Origin: DASUGC01 sp035606665
Lineage (GTDB): Bacteria; Acidobacteriota; Vicinamibacteria; Vicinamibacterales; SCN-69-37
Assembly (NCBI GenBank): GCA_035606665.1
Contig: DATNEY010000027.1
Coordinates: 1 to 64,000, forward strand
DNA length: 64,000 bases
Reading direction: 5' to 3'
Below, in pieces: positions 7,932 to 15,791 of this stretch. How positions within the stretch are numbered: the first letter of the stretch is position 1; each line of letters begins with the position of its first letter. The translations under genes and the position numbers were made by a program. Below the pieces are notes generated by a model. It searched no databases, had not been told where the DNA came from, and saw only the letters and a program-made list of their open reading frames with translations.

Positions 7932-8348
7932 ATGATGCGGCGCCTTCGCTCCGTGATGGCAGTCTGCAGGCTCGCGCCCTGGTTCATCGGCTTCGGAGTC
8001 GCGAAGCGATTCCTTCCGCTCACCACGCTCGTGCGTACTGCGTACAGAGAGCCGCGCGCCGGAACCGCGGGCAACCTGACGCAGATCGCGTCAAGAGTGT
8101 TCCTGACTGGGAGGCTGACAGGCGCGCCCGATGCGGACTGCCTGCAACGAAGCCTGCTGCTCTATCGGGAGCTCTCGTGCGCGGGCCTCGATCCTGAACT
8201 GTCCGTGGGATTCCGCCATGTCGCCGATCGCCTGACCGGCCACGCATGGGTGTCGGTGGCGGGCACAGCGGTAGGAGAATCCGAACTGGACGCCGCGTCG
8301 TTCACGCGCGTGCTCAGATTTGGCGCGGACGGAGCTCTGCGAAGGTAG
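7932..8348 (+). CDS. Lasso peptide B2 protein (transglutaminase-like leader peptidase)
   Basis: A 138-residue member of the lasso B2 family, a Cys protease that removes the leader together with B1 and ATP. The catalytic Cys70 lies in ADCLQRSLLLYREL and His104 in LTGHAWVSV, both in the expected spacing. The residue 12 after the His, where McjB has its catalytic Asp, is Glu116 here (GESELD), a conservative change. Two starts are possible, ATG at 7932 or the next ATG codon; no strong ribosome site separates them. It ends the cluster: its TAG stop lies inside the left arm of the palindromic element at 8345-8398. No transporter gene follows. Confidence 0.9.
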   Translation: MMRRLRSVMAVCRLAPWFIGFGVAKRFLPLTTLVRTAYREPRAGTAGNLTQIASRVFLTGRLTGAPDADCLQRSLLLYRELSCAGLDPELSVGFRHVADRLTGHAWVSVAGTAVGESELDAASFTRVLRFGADGALRR

Positions 8349-8398
8349 GGCGGCCCTTCAGGGCCGCCGGGCGCGCCGGGCTTGAAGGCCCGGCCTAC
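8345..8398. repeat. Two-hairpin palindromic (REP-like) element, copy 1
   Basis: An outer GTAGG/CCTAC arm encloses two 8-bp hairpins. The first, 8349-8368, has a TTCA loop and the second, 8375-8394, a TGAA loop with one G-T pair. The architecture matches the element at 54550-54609. It lies between convergent genes (B2 and the PilZ gene) and may act as a bidirectional transcript end. No T-run follows, so it is not a standard intrinsic terminator. Confidence 0.75.
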
Positions 8399-8402
8399 GC
8401 AC

Positions 8403-8741
8403 CTAGTGAACCTTGCGGACGATATCCTCGACGTCGCCGCCGGCGTCGCCGGCGTCCTCGTCGAGGAACTGGATTCCCGTGACGAAGATCGCTCCGCCAT
8501 CCTGATCGAGTTTGCGGCTGTAGGCGACGCGGCCAAGAACGAAGACTCCGGCGCCGTCCCCAAGCGTCAGCACGAAGCTGTGCCTCGTATCAACCGCGAA
8601 CGCCTCGGTCGTTTCGATGCTCATGCCGCCGAGACTGATTTCCCGCACGCGAATCGGCAGATCGACCGACACCAGTTCTCCCTGAAGCTGCCCGACCAAA
8701 TCGACACGTGGGGCGCGCCTTCTCTCGGTGCCGTCTGTCAT
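8403..8741 (-). CDS. PilZ domain protein, putative c-di-GMP receptor
   Basis: A 112-residue single PilZ domain. The N-terminal RRRAPR supplies the RxxxR part of the c-di-GMP site, followed about 20 residues later by REISLGG, close to the (D/N)xSxxG motif with Glu in the first position. The ATG at 8741 is chosen because GGAGG precedes it by five bases, although an upstream in-frame ATG exists at 8777. It lies about 100 bases downstream of the 8839-9357 gene on the same strand, at the distal end of the exopolysaccharide block. PilZ proteins commonly control polysaccharide synthesis or motility allosterically; the target here is not shown by the sequence. Confidence 0.85.
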   Translation of the reverse strand: MTDGTERRRAPRVDLVGQLQGELVSVDLPIRVREISLGGMSIETTEAFAVDTRHSFVLTLGDGAGVFVLGRVAYSRKLDQDGGAIFVTGIQFLDEDAGDAGGDVEDIVRKVH

Positions 8742-8838
8742 GCGATCCTCCGCCAACATTCGCGGCCAGAAACACAACGACCGCCGTGCCAGGAGGCAGG
8801 CGGTCGGGAAAGTCTGATGAACTGACGCCGTGAGACGG

Positions 8839-9357
8839 CTACCGGCCGCGCGCCAGCTTGTAGTTGTGCCGGACGATCATCGCGTATGCGCTGTTGACCG
8901 CGAGCATCGTGATCACGGCGCCCACCTTGCTCCGCTTCGCGATCTGCCGCGCCGCGAACATCGTCGATGCCGCCACGGCGGCCTTGGCCGCGACGAAGGC
9001 CACGCGATTCTTCGTGATGCCGGACATCAGCGGATTGGCCTCGACGGCGCCGGCCTTGAAGGCGCCGAGCGTCGAATGCATGTCGAGCGCCTGGACCACG
9101 GCGGTCGTGACGTACATGGATTTCAGGAGCGGCGAGGACGTCCGGCGAATCCCCAGCGGCTGCACGGGCACCGGGAATTGCTCGAGATCCGACACTCGCA
9201 CGGCATCCGAGAGCCGGACGGCGGAAATCGTCGAGTTGTTGAGGACGCTCGACGTCACGTCCCTCACGATGAATTCGATCTGTTCCTGCGCCGCGGCTTC
9301 GGCGACGAAACCCGGGACGAACGCGATCGCGATTGCCATGACACACCGGCGGAACAT
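8839..9357 (-). CDS. Exported hypothetical protein with C-terminal membrane segments (DUF5658-like)
   Basis: A 172-residue protein with an N-terminal signal peptide (MFRRCVMAIAIAFVPG, cleaved near AEAAAQEQ). The C-terminal half has two or three hydrophobic helices with the pattern ALDMHSTLGAF, EANPLMSG and AAKAAVAASTMFAAR. The D-x2-ST...NPL arrangement resembles DUF5658 membrane proteins, whose role is unknown. The start could also be the ATG at 9339. A sigma-54-like site lies about 90 bases upstream. It stands between the exopolysaccharide operon and the PilZ gene, in the same direction. Confidence 0.65.
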   Translation of the reverse strand: MFRRCVMAIAIAFVPGFVAEAAAQEQIEFIVRDVTSSVLNNSTISAVRLSDAVRVSDLEQFPVPVQPLGIRRTSSPLLKSMYVTTAVVQALDMHSTLGAFKAGAVEANPLMSGITKNRVAFVAAKAAVAASTMFAARQIAKRSKVGAVITMLAVNSAYAMIVRHNYKLARGR

Positions 9358-9448
9358 CTGCAGCCTGCTTTCCGGCCCTGTTCGGGCCCGCTGGCTGTGT
9401 CGTCACCGCGCTCTTCGCGCGGAAACCGGGACAGCCGGCGGCAGAAAA

Positions 9449-9466
9449 GGCAAGCGATGTACCAAA
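9449..9466 (-). promoter_or_regulatory. Sigma-54-type promoter candidate
   Basis: On the minus strand the site reads TTTGGTACATCGCTTGCC. It has GG and GC separated by exactly ten bases, and matches TGGCAC-N5-TTGC at all but one core base. It points to the gene starting at 9357 and would leave a leader of about 80 bases that contains a CCGCGC/GCGCGG hairpin at 9406-9422. No enhancer-binding site was identified. Confidence 0.55.
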
Positions 9467-9612
9467 CTTGGAACCGGGTCGGGTGTCGAAAAACCCTAAT
9501 GTTTCCTCGGGAAACGCCGAACGAGCGGCTGGCGCGGACCGCCGCCGGACACGATCTTTGCGGGCACGAGACGCTTTCGTGGTTACGATTCTGACGTCGG
9601 TTGCGGCGGCCA

Positions 9613-10353
9613 TCACTGCTTCCTCAGCAGCGTGGACGCCGCGCGGGTTTTCAATCCGAACAACCGGCGCAGTTGATCGAGCAATGAGCCCTCACCTGCG
9701 GAGGTTTCCGCCTCCGTGAGCACGCTCAGGCATTCTTCAACTGTCGGCGAGACGGCGATGCCCAGTCGTTTCGCCGACGCCGGAACCTTGGCCTGCGGAC
9801 CGCGCCAGATCAGGACCGCGCCGGCCTTCGATCCCAGAACGACATCGAGGCAGTTGTCGGGCCGGTCGTCCACGACGACGTCGAGATCGAGAGCCTGCGC
9901 TACGGCGCCGCGCGATCCGTGCACGACGCAGACGCTCGGCAGGACGAAGCCCTTGCTCTGGAGCCATCGCTGGCTCTGCCGCTGAACGGTGGATCCGGAC
10001 GACGAGGGGCGACTGGTGATGAAGAGCACGTCCCACCGGCGCTGCTCGGCCAGCGCCGCCAGGCGACGAATCGCTCCCGTTTCGATTTCGGCGAGCCCTT
10101 CCCAGAAGTTCGGCGTGGCGCGCAACTTTTTCCAGACGGCATCGAGCTGACGTCTATCCAGTGGCAACGGCGCGCTCCCGGCTGCCTCCGGCACTTCGCT
10201 GTCGCCGTCGCCGTCATCGAGCGGCGGCGATGCCCCGACATCCGGCGCGGCGATGGCCGCGCGATCGAGCTCGGGATACAGGGACAGGACCTCGCGCGTG
10301 AACGCGGCGTGCAAATCGGCGAGCACGCCGTCCAGATCAAACGCGATGCGCAT
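9613..10353 (-). CDS. HAD-like 5'(3')-deoxyribonucleotidase-family phosphatase
   Basis: A 246-residue HAD-superfamily hydrolase. The nucleophile motif FDLDGVLAD is at residues 4-12, LFITSRPSSSG forms motif II, and DVVVDDRPDN supplies the late acidic motif. The set resembles the NT5C-like family, in which small nucleotidases and phosphatases with a DLDGVL start are found. A Pro/Asp/Glu-rich low-complexity insert occupies about residues 38-62. The gene overlaps the end of the Wzy-type gene by 17 bases, so it is the last gene of the long exopolysaccharide transcript. The substrate is unknown; a sugar-phosphate or nucleotide is plausible. Confidence 0.75.
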   Translation of the reverse strand: MRIAFDLDGVLADLHAAFTREVLSLYPELDRAAIAAPDVGASPPLDDGDGDSEVPEAAGSAPLPLDRRQLDAVWKKLRATPNFWEGLAEIETGAIRRLAALAEQRRWDVLFITSRPSSSGSTVQRQSQRWLQSKGFVLPSVCVVHGSRGAVAQALDLDVVVDDRPDNCLDVVLGSKAGAVLIWRGPQAKVPASAKRLGIAVSPTVEECLSVLTEAETSAGEGSLLDQLRRLFGLKTRAASTLLRKQ

Positions 10354-11719
10354 GATGGGTGGATGGGCGATGAAGTGCGACGGCAGCCAGCACGGCGAAC
10401 ATCATCGCATTTCCCGGCATCTGCAGGCTGAAATCGAACAGGGATTGCGCGGCGATGCCGACCAGGCCCGCGGTCGCTCCGGCACGAAGCCAGTAGGCCG
10501 AATGCGAATCGTCGCCGCGGAAGCGGTGCCGGATGTTCACGATCAGCACCAGCGCCGCAACCGCGGCCGGCACCGCGACCAACCATCCTCCTTCGGCAAG
10601 GACCTGCAGATACTCGTTGTGAGCCTGAGCATAGATGGAGTGCCGCTCCGAAGTCTGGTACACGAGCATGGCGAGGCCGTAGCTCCCAAAGCCGGTGCCC
10701 GCGACCGGAAAGTCCCGGGCAATGCGCCAGGTGTCACTCCAGGCAGATCTGCGTTCCGCCAGCTCCTGCCGCGCGTCTCCGAATCGTGCGACGGTCCGAT
10801 CGATCCCGACCCATCCGACCGCGACCATGACGAACAACAGCAGGTAGAGCGCCGGCAGCACGCGCCGCACTTTTCCATGGCGGCCGCGGGAGGCACAGTA
10901 CCCGAGCGTGCCGATCGCGATGACGCTGCTGGCAAGACCCGACCGTGAACCGCTCAGCACGAGCGCCACCATCATCACGAGGATCGCGCCCGCAGCGAAC
11001 ACGAAGCGGCTCGCATCTGGAGTGCTGAGCCAGTTGACCCAATCACGCCAGCGCTGTGTGAATGGACCGCGTGCCGCCTGTGCCCGCGCGGTGGCGGCTG
11101 CAAGCGCGAGCGGCACCACCATCACCATCCACCCGGCAAAGTGGTTCCGATTGATGAACGGTCCGAACGGCGTTGCGTAGCCGCTCGCACGCCAGAAGCC
11201 GTAGACCGCGATGTCGCCCGGGCCTGCGAGCACGCGCTGGACGATCGCGAACAACGCCATGCCGAGGCCAAAGACGGTGAGCTGGGCAACCATCCACTCC
11301 AGCGGCAGGTAGGAGGCACCACGCATCAGGCCGAAGATCAGGACGCCGAGCGACGCGAACAGCACGAGAGACGTGAGGGTGCTCGCGGGCGTGAGCGACA
11401 GCGGGTGCAGGCCGGGATGACTCACGGACCATCCCACGCGCAATTGACTCAGCGTCGCGTCGCCGGCGGGAGACAACGTCCGGAACCAGTCGTACGGCAG
11501 CGGAATCGTCTGCAGGCCAATGGCGATAGCCACCGCCAGGAGCGCCCACGCGATCTGACGCGGCCGTGGCTCGCGCCACGCGCGGGTCGTGACGGCCAAC
11601 CACCCGCCGACGCCGGCGCAGCCCGCCGCGAGCGGCCAGTACGCCCACGGGTACACCGCGCCGAACGACAGCGCGCCCCACGCGAGCAGGCCGAGCAGGA
11701 CTCGACTGGCGACTGTCAT
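10337..11719 (-). CDS. O-antigen ligase / Wzy_C family membrane protein
   Basis: A 460-residue polytopic membrane protein with about twelve helices and the Wzy_C/WaaL-type periplasmic region around GSRSGLASSVIAIG and GTGFGSYGLAM...HNEYLQVLAEGG. The GSRSG Arg and the H-N-E-Y-L motif are hallmarks of O-antigen polymerases and ligases that move lipid-linked glycans. ATG at 11719 is preferred over the in-frame GTG at 11746 because it gives an ATGA overlap with the upstream nucleotidyltransferase stop. It is one of two candidate polymerases in this locus (see 21690-23210); which one polymerises and which ligates cannot be told here. Confidence 0.85.
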   Translation of the reverse strand: MTVASRVLLGLLAWGALSFGAVYPWAYWPLAAGCAGVGGWLAVTTRAWREPRPRQIAWALLAVAIAIGLQTIPLPYDWFRTLSPAGDATLSQLRVGWSVSHPGLHPLSLTPASTLTSLVLFASLGVLIFGLMRGASYLPLEWMVAQLTVFGLGMALFAIVQRVLAGPGDIAVYGFWRASGYATPFGPFINRNHFAGWMVMVVPLALAAATARAQAARGPFTQRWRDWVNWLSTPDASRFVFAAGAILVMMVALVLSGSRSGLASSVIAIGTLGYCASRGRHGKVRRVLPALYLLLFVMVAVGWVGIDRTVARFGDARQELAERRSAWSDTWRIARDFPVAGTGFGSYGLAMLVYQTSERHSIYAQAHNEYLQVLAEGGWLVAVPAAVAALVLIVNIRHRFRGDDSHSAYWLRAGATAGLVGIAAQSLFDFSLQMPGNAMMFAVLAAVALHRPSTHHAHRV

Positions 11720-12828
11720 CCCGACGCAGAGCGGCAGTATTTCCACGCGCCGGCAATGGCGCGGCGGACGTAGAGGATCGGGAGCGGAGCATGGCTCGAC
11801 GGCGCGTACACGTCACGCATGTACCGGCGCGGAGGCAACAGATGCTGTCGAGCCAACGACGCTCGCTCGCGCCAGCCAGGAAGCGCGCGCAGACTGGCGA
11901 GGAGCTCACCGATCCGCGTTTGATGCTCGCGCCGGTCAGGTCCGCGCGTGAGTCTCGCGGTTTCACGCAGGCGATCGCAGACCCATGAAGGCACCGCGCC
12001 CGGACTGACGAGCATGGCTCGGGCCAGCTCGGCCGCAAACACACTCCCGAGCCGGTGTCTGTGAGCCATGCGAATCAGGTCGTTCCATTCATCCGCGTTC
12101 ATCCGCTTCGCCAGGCACATGAGATCCCAGTCCCAAATCAGTCGCGTATGCCCGGCGTGATGTGCCACGCGATGCACGAGGGCGATGAGCAGTGCGTGAA
12201 CCGTGGACGGGACTCGCGCGGTGGCGCCAAGCGCCGGAAGCGGAACGGCCGCGGCAAAGAGGTCCTCGGAACTGAGGAGGTCGCCAAACTCCTGCGGATT
12301 GCTGAGCCGCCAATGCAGGTCGATGGCCATGCCCCCGTTTTCTTCTCCAGCCCGCACGAACGTTGCCTGATAGCTGATGAGGTCTGCCTCGAGTTGCGCG
12401 ACACGCCGGTATCCGCAAGTCTCCAGAGCGTGCGCCGCTTTCTGGCGGTCCCCATGCCGGACCAGAACGTCGCTGTCCGTGCGGGGCCTGAGATCCGGCC
12501 GCTCATAGCAGGCATGCGCGAGGTGCTCGCCCTTGAAAACGATCGCGGGAACGCTTGCGGCAGCCAACGCGTCCAGCACCTGCCGGAAGCTCCGACTCCG
12601 AACGACGTCGCGTGCGGCCTCCGCCCGCGCGTACGGCGCGACTGCCGCGGCCAGCTCGTGCGCGGCCATGCCGGAGTGGACGAGGCGTTCGGCAACGAGT
12701 GGAAGCACACCTTCGCGGCGGGCCACCTCAACGAGCGCGTCAGTCTCGCAGGCAGCGACCATGCCGGCTGGGTTGTCGTCCCCGCGCGGCAGGGCGATTA
12801 GCGCTCTGACGGTGTGACTGTCGGCCAC
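11716..12828 (-). CDS. Nucleotidyltransferase family protein (NTP_transf_5-like)
   Basis: A 370-residue protein of the 'uncharacterised nucleotidyltransferase' family seen in exopolysaccharide loci and some lasso clusters. The core is VFKGEHLAHACYE followed by RPRTDSDVLVRH, where the D-S-D pair is the expected metal-binding site. The remaining two thirds are helical with conserved His/Trp patterns (HRVAHHAGHTRLIWDWDLM). The role is not established. It overlaps the upstream flavoprotein gene by 31 bases and the downstream Wzy gene by ATGA. Its position a few kilobases from a lasso cluster may be a coincidence, since it is embedded in the glycan operon. Confidence 0.75.
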   Translation of the reverse strand: MADSHTVRALIALPRGDDNPAGMVAACETDALVEVARREGVLPLVAERLVHSGMAAHELAAAVAPYARAEAARDVVRSRSFRQVLDALAAASVPAIVFKGEHLAHACYERPDLRPRTDSDVLVRHGDRQKAAHALETCGYRRVAQLEADLISYQATFVRAGEENGGMAIDLHWRLSNPQEFGDLLSSEDLFAAAVPLPALGATARVPSTVHALLIALVHRVAHHAGHTRLIWDWDLMCLAKRMNADEWNDLIRMAHRHRLGSVFAAELARAMLVSPGAVPSWVCDRLRETARLTRGPDRREHQTRIGELLASLRALPGWRERASLARQHLLPPRRYMRDVYAPSSHAPLPILYVRRAIAGAWKYCRSASG

Positions 12829-14003
12829 GACTTCAAGGCGATTCTGCGGAACGCCGGATGCGCGAGCAGCGCGAGAGCGGCCCTCCGGTGCCAGTTGAAC
12901 GAAGCGGTGCGCTGCAGCAAAGGAGCGACACCGTTGACCTTCGCGAGATCGATCAGCGCGTCGATCGAAGGATCGTCCAGGCCGGCCATGACCTGCCGGA
13001 AACGAAGGCCGGCCCTGATCTCGCTCCCGAGCCGCTGCTGCCAGCGGCGTTCGTACGCCGACAGTGCCGCTGCCGAGAGATCGCCGGCATTGAGGGCTTC
13101 GACAACCGTCTCCCCCGCCATGGCGCCGCTCAGCATGCCGTAGTAGATCCCGCCACCGGTCGTCGGCTTGACGAGACCGGCGGCATCCCCAACCGCGACA
13201 ACACGATCCGCAAATGTCCGCGCGATGGGAGCGAGCGGCAGCATCTTCATCCGCGGGTCGACGCCCTCGATCGCCGCCGCTGCCGCCGGCGTCCGCACCG
13301 CGTCAACGAACGCGGCAAATCGCTCGCGCGTGCGGCTCTCGCTCATGAGGCCAATTCGCGCGCGTGACTCGCCTTCTCGACGGAACGGTACGATCCAGCC
13401 AAAACCACCCGGCGCCAGCTGCCGTCCGAACCGGACTTCGATCGACGGACGCTCCGGAAACACGATGTCCACCTGCGCGCTCTGGAGGAATGCCGTCGGG
13501 CGGCCGAGGCCGAGCGATCCGTGAAACCTGTAGTTCGCGCCACACGCGAGCACGCACGCCCGCGCCACCACCGGTGCCCCGCCGCGCACTGCCACGTGCA
13601 CACCGCTCTCGGTGACGCTGATGGAATCCACCCGGGCCGACGTCCGAATCTCGGCCGCCGCATCCGCGGCACGGCCGGCAAGGAACGCATCGAGAGCGCC
13701 ACGGTCGATGATCGATGCGCGCACGGACGCGCTCTGCATGCTCACGGATTCGCCGGCCGCCCCCCAGAAGCGCGCGGCGCCGGCACGCGCCAGCACCAGA
13801 TCCGACGGCAAGCCGAATTCTGAGAACGCTTCGTCACCGAGCAGGCCGGTGCAGTGGACGGGCCGGCCGGCCTCGGCGTGCTCTTCGAGCACAACCACGT
13901 CGCGTCCAGTGCGCGCGATGTGCCCGGCTGCGATCGATCCCGCGGGGCCGGCGCCTATGACGACGACATCGCGCAGATGAACTCCGTCAGAACTTCCTCC
14001 CAC
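12798..14003 (-). CDS. FAD-dependent oxidoreductase, geranylgeranyl-reductase family
   Basis: A 401-residue flavoprotein. The dinucleotide-binding motif VVIGAGPAGSIAAGHIAR lies at about residues 14-31, and the second FAD motif DRVVAVGDAAGLVKPTTGGG at about 265-285 is typical of the geranylgeranyl reductase/halogenase-like group. These enzymes reduce isoprenoid double bonds or act on lipids. In a glycan operon the natural guess is saturation of a polyprenyl carrier or lipid, but this is inference. It overlaps the sugar transferase gene (13987) by 17 bases. Confidence 0.8.
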   Translation of the reverse strand: MGGSSDGVHLRDVVVIGAGPAGSIAAGHIARTGRDVVVLEEHAEAGRPVHCTGLLGDEAFSEFGLPSDLVLARAGAARFWGAAGESVSMQSASVRASIIDRGALDAFLAGRAADAAAEIRTSARVDSISVTESGVHVAVRGGAPVVARACVLACGANYRFHGSLGLGRPTAFLQSAQVDIVFPERPSIEVRFGRQLAPGGFGWIVPFRREGESRARIGLMSESRTRERFAAFVDAVRTPAAAAAIEGVDPRMKMLPLAPIARTFADRVVAVGDAAGLVKPTTGGGIYYGMLSGAMAGETVVEALNAGDLSAAALSAYERRWQQRLGSEIRAGLRFRQVMAGLDDPSIDALIDLAKVNGVAPLLQRTASFNWHRRAALALLAHPAFRRIALKSWPTVTPSER

Positions 14004-14598
14004 GGGACTCCCAGGTGCCTCGGAAGGTAATCCAGAACGACAGGATTATCAAACGAATGTCGAGCGCGAACGTCTGTTTCCGGATGTAGAGCAGGTCGTA
14101 CTTGAACTTGCTGCGGCGTGGGATGTCGCGAGGCGCGTAGATCTGCGCCACGCCCGTGAGGCCCGGCGTCACCGCGCAGCGCGCCGTGAAACCGGGGACG
14201 TCCTCGAGCGCTTCGTGCTTGCCGTTGCCGCGCACTTCGATCTCGCCTGGCCGGAGCGCGCGTGGGCCGACGAAGCTCATGTCGCCGCGAAAGATACTGA
14301 GGAGTTGCGGCAGCTCGTCCATGGCGGTCGCACGCATCAGGCGGCCGATACGCGTGACGCGGGGATCGTCGGCGGCCGCCTGTCTTGCGCCGACACCCGC
14401 CTCGGCGTTCGGCCGCATGGATCGGAACTTGAGCGCGCGGAACGTGCGGCCGTGCCGCCCGACGCGATCCTGCGCATAAAACACCGGACCGCCATCCTCG
14501 ACCTTGACGAGAATCGCGAGCACGAGCCACACCGGCGCCGATAGCACCAGTCCCAGTCCCGACAACCCGACGTCAAGCGCGCGTTTCAACACGGTCAC
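13987..14598 (-). CDS. Bacterial sugar transferase (monotopic phosphoglycosyl transferase)
   Basis: A 203-residue PglC/WbaP-type enzyme that moves a sugar-1-phosphate from a nucleotide sugar to undecaprenyl phosphate, the first membrane step of repeat-unit assembly. It shows an N-terminal re-entrant hydrophobic helix (residues 9-30), KVEDGGPVFYAQDRVG, FRALKFRSM, and the catalytic Asp-Glu in MDELPQLLSIFRGDMSFVGP. The length matches the catalytic-domain-only class. It is the only initiating transferase seen in this locus. It overlaps the upstream glycosyltransferase by ATG/stop sharing at 14595-14598. Confidence 0.93.
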   Translation of the reverse strand: MTVLKRALDVGLSGLGLVLSAPVWLVLAILVKVEDGGPVFYAQDRVGRHGRTFRALKFRSMRPNAEAGVGARQAAADDPRVTRIGRLMRATAMDELPQLLSIFRGDMSFVGPRALRPGEIEVRGNGKHEALEDVPGFTARCAVTPGLTGVAQIYAPRDIPRRSKFKYDLLYIRKQTFALDIRLIILSFWITFRGTWESRGRKF

Positions 14599-15785
14599 CG
14601 TACGAGGCCGGCGAACAGATCCCGGTATTTCGCGACCTGCAGCCGCCGATCGAACGCCAGTCCGGCCTCACGCGCGTTCGCGCCGAGCCGTCTGGTCAAC
14701 TCGCGATCTGCGTGAAGTTGCCGGATCCGCGCCGCCATCGCGACCGCGTTGCCCGGCTCCGCCAGCAAGCCGCAATCCTGCCGGGCCGTGAGCGATGCGA
14801 CCTCGCACGACTCCTCCACCGCCGCGACGTACGGCCGGCCGGCCGCGAGAATCCCATAGAGCTTGCTGGGAACGATGTACCCGGCCAGTCCGCGCTGCAG
14901 CGAGACGATGAAGACATCAGCAGACGCAAACGATTCCCCCAGCCGTTCCCGCGGCGTGAACGGAAGAAAGCGGACGTTCGTGAGTCCCGCCGCGCGTGCG
15001 CGCTCCTGGATCTCCTGCTTCTTCACGCCATCGCCGACGAAGACGACCTGCAGGTCCGGAATGTCCCGCACCAGTCCCGCCGCTTCGACGACCGTCTCGA
15101 GACTCTGTGAGAGGCCGATGTTGCCCGAGTGCATCACGACGAACTTGCGATCGAGTCCGTGTTCCAGCGAGAACGGATTCGCCTTCGGCCCGGGCCTGAT
15201 GGCTGATGTGTCGGCCCAGTTCGCAATGATGGTCGTCCGATCGGGCGGCGCGCCTTTGTTGTCGATGAGCCGCTGCCGCATCGTTTCACCAAGAGCGACG
15301 TTCGCCGCCGCGCGCTTCACCAGGAACTTGTTCACGGCCTGCAGCATCGCGTTCACCGGCCGGCTGTGAAAACCCGGAAGGAGCACGGTGACTTCGGGAA
15401 AGAGATCGTTGAACGCCATGACCAGCGGCGCGCCGAAGCGCTTCCCCGCCAGCCAGGCGGCCAGGCCGATGATCGGAGGATCGGTCAGGGCAACGACCAC
15501 ATCCGGCCGGTCCAATCGCAGCCCCGCATAGCTGGCGGACAGAAAGTACGTGACGTAGTTCGTGGCGCGGCCGATGAACCGGGCTTTGGAGAACCGCGTC
15601 CCGCTCGCGCGCAGGATGGCGACGCCGTTGTGCTCCTCGCGGCCGAGCAGCCGGCCTCGGCCGGCGGTCACCACCGACACCCGGCAGCCATGATCGCGAA
15701 CGAGGTCTTCGCAGAGATCGGTCAGTAGCTGGCCGGTCGCCGTTGTCTCGGGATAGTAGGACCGATTGAAGAAGGCGATGTGCAC
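14595..15785 (-). CDS. Glycosyltransferase family 4 (WcaI-like)
   Basis: A 396-residue GT-B retaining glycosyltransferase. The N-terminus MHIAFFNRSYYPETTATGQLL has the Gly-rich acceptor loop, VVFVGDGVKK opens the C-terminal Rossmann half, and VPSKLYGILAAGRPYVAA takes the place of the E-x7-E nucleotide-sugar motif, as in WcaI/colanic-acid-type enzymes. Six bases separate it from the carbamoyltransferase stop. It adds one sugar to the lipid-linked repeat on the cytoplasmic face; donor and linkage are unknown. Confidence 0.88.
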   Translation of the reverse strand: MHIAFFNRSYYPETTATGQLLTDLCEDLVRDHGCRVSVVTAGRGRLLGREEHNGVAILRASGTRFSKARFIGRATNYVTYFLSASYAGLRLDRPDVVVALTDPPIIGLAAWLAGKRFGAPLVMAFNDLFPEVTVLLPGFHSRPVNAMLQAVNKFLVKRAAANVALGETMRQRLIDNKGAPPDRTTIIANWADTSAIRPGPKANPFSLEHGLDRKFVVMHSGNIGLSQSLETVVEAAGLVRDIPDLQVVFVGDGVKKQEIQERARAAGLTNVRFLPFTPRERLGESFASADVFIVSLQRGLAGYIVPSKLYGILAAGRPYVAAVEESCEVASLTARQDCGLLAEPGNAVAMAARIRQLHADRELTRRLGANAREAGLAFDRRLQVAKYRDLFAGLVR

Positions 15786-15791
15786 CGTCGT

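Noticed and set aside
8345..8398. Intrinsic terminators at the palindromic elements
   Set aside because: Hairpins lack a following T-run on either strand, so they are listed as repeats.
9358..9448. Riboswitch (c-di-GMP type) in the leader of the 9357 gene
   Set aside because: Hairpins exist, but the conserved GEMM core could not be matched; only the sigma-54-like site is kept.
8738..9616. 292-codon minus-strand frame overlapping the gene at 8839-9357
   Set aside because: Arg/Gly/Asp-rich, no domain; the 8839-9357 frame has a signal peptide and membrane helices instead.
11043..12044. 333-codon minus-strand frame
   Set aside because: Overlaps the Wzy-type and nucleotidyltransferase genes in another frame and has a shadow-like composition.
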